In this document: positions 61,730 through 64,000 of the stretch, one piece after another
How positions within the stretch are numbered: position 1 is the first letter of the stretch
Layout: the number at the start of each line of letters is the position of its first letter
From: Rufibacter sp. XAAS-G3-1
GTDB lineage: Bacteria > Bacteroidota > Bacteroidia > Cytophagales > Hymenobacteraceae
Length of the DNA stretch: 64,000 bases
Reading direction: 5' to 3'
Assembly: GCF_013623775.1 (NCBI RefSeq)
Contig: NZ_JABFAM010000012.1
Coordinates: 105,631 to 169,630 of the forward strand
The notes under the pieces: model-generated
Database searches by the model: none
The model's input: the letters and a program-made list of their open reading frames with translations, nothing else
What the model was told of the DNA's origin: nothing
Translations under genes and position numbers: made by a program

Positions 61730-62078
61730 GATTTTTAAATCGCCGTTATGTAATGTAGGGGCAATCCCTTGTGGTTGCCCTTTTTACATCATTAGTACGC
61801 ATCTCGTCCCCCTTTGAAGGGGGTAGGGGGATGATTTCTCGTGCTGATAATGGCACTTAAGAGAATCTTTATTTGCTCCTCTAAAGCCAGGATTTTGGTA
61901 CTTCTAGCGCCCTTGTCATCCCCCTACCCCCTTCAAAGGGGGACGAGATGCGTGTGAACCATGTGTGTTGGGTTGTGCCAAAGGGGAGAATCTGCTGACA
62001 GAAGCTCTATTGCGTTTCTTGCCGTTTAGGGCAACCACCAGGTATTGCCCTTACATAAAATAACTGCTTAATCCTTAT
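61730..62078. repeat. Gap with terminator and intact family B element
   Basis: Hairpin words GGGGCAATCC and GGTTGCCC at about 61757-61785 follow the MFS gene, and a related pair (AGGGCAACC/GGTATTGCCCT) near 62028-62050 follows the minus-strand ggt gene. The intact family B element at 61798-61952 lies between. Confidence 0.7.
61798..61952. mobile_element. 155-bp family B element with 37-bp perfect inverted ends
   Basis: Left arm 61798-61834 and right arm 61916-61952 are exact complements, and contain CCCCCTTTGAAGGGGGTAGG. The interior is 81 bases, AT-rich and gene-free. Decayed copies are at 33403-33541, 46343-46480 and about 56664-56831. This is the best intact copy and looks recently mobile (inference). 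Confidence 0.85.
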
Positions 62079-63770
62079 CTAAAACCCCGCCGCGGCATCA
62101 TCTCCCCTAGGGTCAGCACCGCCTTCCAGTTGGCCGTTGGGTAAGACCAGAATTCCGGCCGCGCGGCCGATGCCTCCCGTTTTAGGGGCGATTTTGTGAC
62201 CTTTGAGCCAAAGCCCCAGACCCGTGCCGAAACCCAGGGCGCCCCATTCAGACAATATCCAGTTGGGTTTCCATTGGTGGTGGAACCGTCCCGCCGAGAT
62301 AGCACCTTGCATGGTGTGGCCGTGTACGGTTACGTTCTGGATGATTTGGTACACGGTGGTAATGATGGTGGAGCCGCCCATGGCCCCTACCACCATGAAC
62401 AGCTTTCCGTCTTTCTCCAGAATGGTGGGGGTCATGGAACTGAGCATGCGTTTGCCGGGCGCGATGGCATTGGCTTCTTCGCCCACCAGGCCGTAGCTAT
62501 TGGGAAAGCCGGGCTTGATGCTGAAGTCGTCCATTTCGTTGTTCAGCAGGAAACCAGCCCCGCCCACAAACACCTTGCTCCCGAAACTGCTGTTCAGGGT
62601 GGTGGTCACTGAAACGGCATTTCCCTCGGCGTCTACCACGGAGTAGTGGGTGGTGTTGGGGCCTTCGGGCAGGGGAGGCGTACCCGGCGAGACGGCCTTG
62701 CTGGAGGTGGCTTTTTTAGGCGAGTAGCCTTGCATGCGGCTCTTGATGTAGGTGGGGTTTAGGAGCCCTTTTACCGGAACTTCGTAATAATCGGCGTCGC
62801 CGAAATGCCGGGAACGGTCGGCGTACACGCGGCGTTCGGCTTCCACCATGAGGTGCGAAGTGGCGACCGTGTTCCAGCCCCATTCTTTCAGAGGATAGTC
62901 CTGGGAGATGGTCAGGAGTTGGATTAATGCGATGCCGCCGCTGGAGGGGGGAGGCATGGAGATGATGCGGTAGTCGCCCACCTGCCCGGTAATGGGGGTT
63001 CGCCAGACGGCGCGGTAAGCCGCTAAATCTTGGTGGGTGATAATGCCGGTGCCCCGTTTCATCTCGGCGGTGAGCAGGTCTGCGGTGCGGCCTTCGTAAA
63101 AACCAGCCCGGCCTTTGTCCCGAATCCGTTCCAGCGTATGGGCCAGGTCGTGCAGCCGGAGGGTATCGCCGGTGCGCCATCGATCTTTCAAGATGAAGTC
63201 GGGCCGGACGGTGTTGTATTGGAGAAAGTCTTTTCGTTGCTGGTTCAGCTTTTTCGCCTCTTTTTTGGTAAGCGGAAAGCCAGTGGCAGCCAGGTTCACC
63301 GCGGGTTGCACCAACACCGGCCAGGGGAGCCGACCATATTTCTCGTGGGCCTGCACCATGCCGTCTACCGTACCCGGAACCCCCGGTGCCAGATGCCCTT
63401 TGTAGCTCAGGTTTTCAATGACTTCACCCTGGCCGTTCAGGTACATGTCTCGGTGTGCTTTAGCTGGAGCTTTCTCGCGGTAATCCAGGGTGTTGAGCGT
63501 GCCGTCTTTTTGCCGAAGCACCAGGAAACCGCCTCCGCCAATGTTCCCGGCATCTGGGTAGACCACGGCCAACGCAAACTGCACCGCCACGGCCGCATCC
63601 ACGGCATTTCCGCCGCGCCGCAGAATATCAGCGCCCACCGCAGAAGCCAGCGGGTGCGCCGACACCACCATCGCCTTTTGGGTGAGGACTCCTCTGGTCT
63701 TAAGGTTCGGATTGGTGCAGCCCACCAGCCCCCAAAAGAAGAATAGAATCGTGATTTTCCTGTATGCCAC
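62079..63770 (-). CDS. ggt: Gamma-glutamyltransferase
   Basis: The 563-residue lipoprotein (VGCTNP) has the N-terminal nucleophile hydrolase fold; the autoprocessing and catalytic Thr373 lies in NTTHYSVVDAEGNAVSVT, with a GGAGFLLNNEMDDF block after it. The enzyme moves or hydrolyses the gamma-glutamyl group of glutathione and related peptides in the periplasm. It is a full-length gene with start ATG at 63770 (MAYRKITILF). Confidence 0.95.
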   Translation of the reverse strand: MAYRKITILFFFWGLVGCTNPNLKTRGVLTQKAMVVSAHPLASAVGADILRRGGNAVDAAVAVQFALAVVYPDAGNIGGGGFLVLRQKDGTLNTLDYREKAPAKAHRDMYLNGQGEVIENLSYKGHLAPGVPGTVDGMVQAHEKYGRLPWPVLVQPAVNLAATGFPLTKKEAKKLNQQRKDFLQYNTVRPDFILKDRWRTGDTLRLHDLAHTLERIRDKGRAGFYEGRTADLLTAEMKRGTGIITHQDLAAYRAVWRTPITGQVGDYRIISMPPPSSGGIALIQLLTISQDYPLKEWGWNTVATSHLMVEAERRVYADRSRHFGDADYYEVPVKGLLNPTYIKSRMQGYSPKKATSSKAVSPGTPPLPEGPNTTHYSVVDAEGNAVSVTTTLNSSFGSKVFVGGAGFLLNNEMDDFSIKPGFPNSYGLVGEEANAIAPGKRMLSSMTPTILEKDGKLFMVVGAMGGSTIITTVYQIIQNVTVHGHTMQGAISAGRFHHQWKPNWILSEWGALGFGTGLGLWLKGHKIAPKTGGIGRAAGILVLPNGQLEGGADPRGDDAAAGF

Positions 63771-64000
63771 CTCTTGCGGAAGGATTTCGTGAGAAGAAAA
63801 CTCTTTGGAAGTGTTTACCGCAAAGGTGGGGTGGAGGTTTAAAAGATGGTAGACATAGAGCTGGGATGTATATAGGGGTTTATAAATTTCATGACATAGG
63901 TGTGTGGAATGCTATGTTAACTCAAGTTGCGATTATAAAACTATGAAGCCATCCAGGTTTGTTGAAGGATAAAGCGACCAAACTTTACCTCTCACTTCCC
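63771..64000. other. Window end, nothing recognised
   Basis: These 230 bases have no gene I can support; a promoter for the ggt gene must lie here. Confidence 0.4.

Noticed and set aside
1..64000. Dispersed hairpins as a CRISPR array
   Set aside because: Copies are far apart, irregular and variable, with no short spacer units of equal size.

Overview
The window looks like chromosomal DNA of a Bacteroidota bacterium, most likely family Hymenobacteraceae (Rufibacter, Nibribacter or Pontibacter type). This is inferred from the gene families: PAS-rich histidine kinase, lipoprotein M16 and HEIGH metalloproteases, CE2-type esterase, PagL-like deacylase and the ATP-grasp/alpha-E/transglutaminase operon. 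Shine-Dalgarno signals are weak and several promoter-like sites fit the Bacteroidota TAnnTTTG pattern. Moderate GC is broken by two AT-rich stretches, about 19.1-25.2 kb and 36.6-39.1 kb, which look imported. I saw no rRNA, tRNA, CRISPR array or complete transposase gene.

Layout. 0-16 kb: a small helical protein, a TM2 protein, a receiver-only response regulator and a five-PAS kinase, a lipoprotein with a Pmp3 tail, two small paralogous proteins, divergent M16 and HEIGH-type metalloproteases, an LLM flavin oxidoreductase and an MpaB/DUF2236 protein. 16.4-28.1 kb: a surface-polysaccharide locus with GT2, GT4, a broken GT32 gene, two giant GT4-GT2 fusion proteins flanking a methyltransferase, an ABC exporter (Wzm/Wzt type) and a convergent O-antigen-ligase-like protein. 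29-34 kb: a membrane protein, a VapBC pair, a four-helix membrane protein, a PagL-like deacylase and a large repeat island. 34-43 kb: hrpB, an AT-rich solitary SF1 helicase, a GNAT, an overlapping small-gene/DUF6169-like pair and an MscS channel. 43.2-48.1 kb: a zinc-ribbon metallopeptidase, transglutaminase, alpha-E protein and circularly permuted ATP-grasp protein. 49.6-63.8 kb: SGNH/CE2 esterase, an NDT/TIR-like protein, an alpha/beta hydrolase, a PD-(D/E)XK-like protein, a decayed hydrolase, CheB, SDR, erythromycin-esterase-like lipoprotein, an MFS transporter and gamma-glutamyltransferase.

The most striking feature is in the intergenic DNA. More than thirty copies of one short hairpin (consensus about GTTTYAGGCCTGTTTT, loop, then the complementary arm ending in AAAC) sit almost only between genes. 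They also serve as building blocks of larger composite elements: 202-bp elements with ends CTGTTTAGAGTTT, and 150-350-bp mosaics in fixed module order. A different, TTA-flanked 161-bp mini-transposon has jumped into one hairpin. A further family of about 155 bp has long terminal inverted repeats. Together these look like a non-autonomous repeat ecosystem whose helper enzymes lie outside the window.

Candidates for undescribed protein systems are the AT-rich solitary helicase, the overlapping gene pair at 39.8-40.5 kb, the NDT/TIR-like protein and the PD-(D/E)XK-winged-helix protein. All are inferred from sequence motifs alone.
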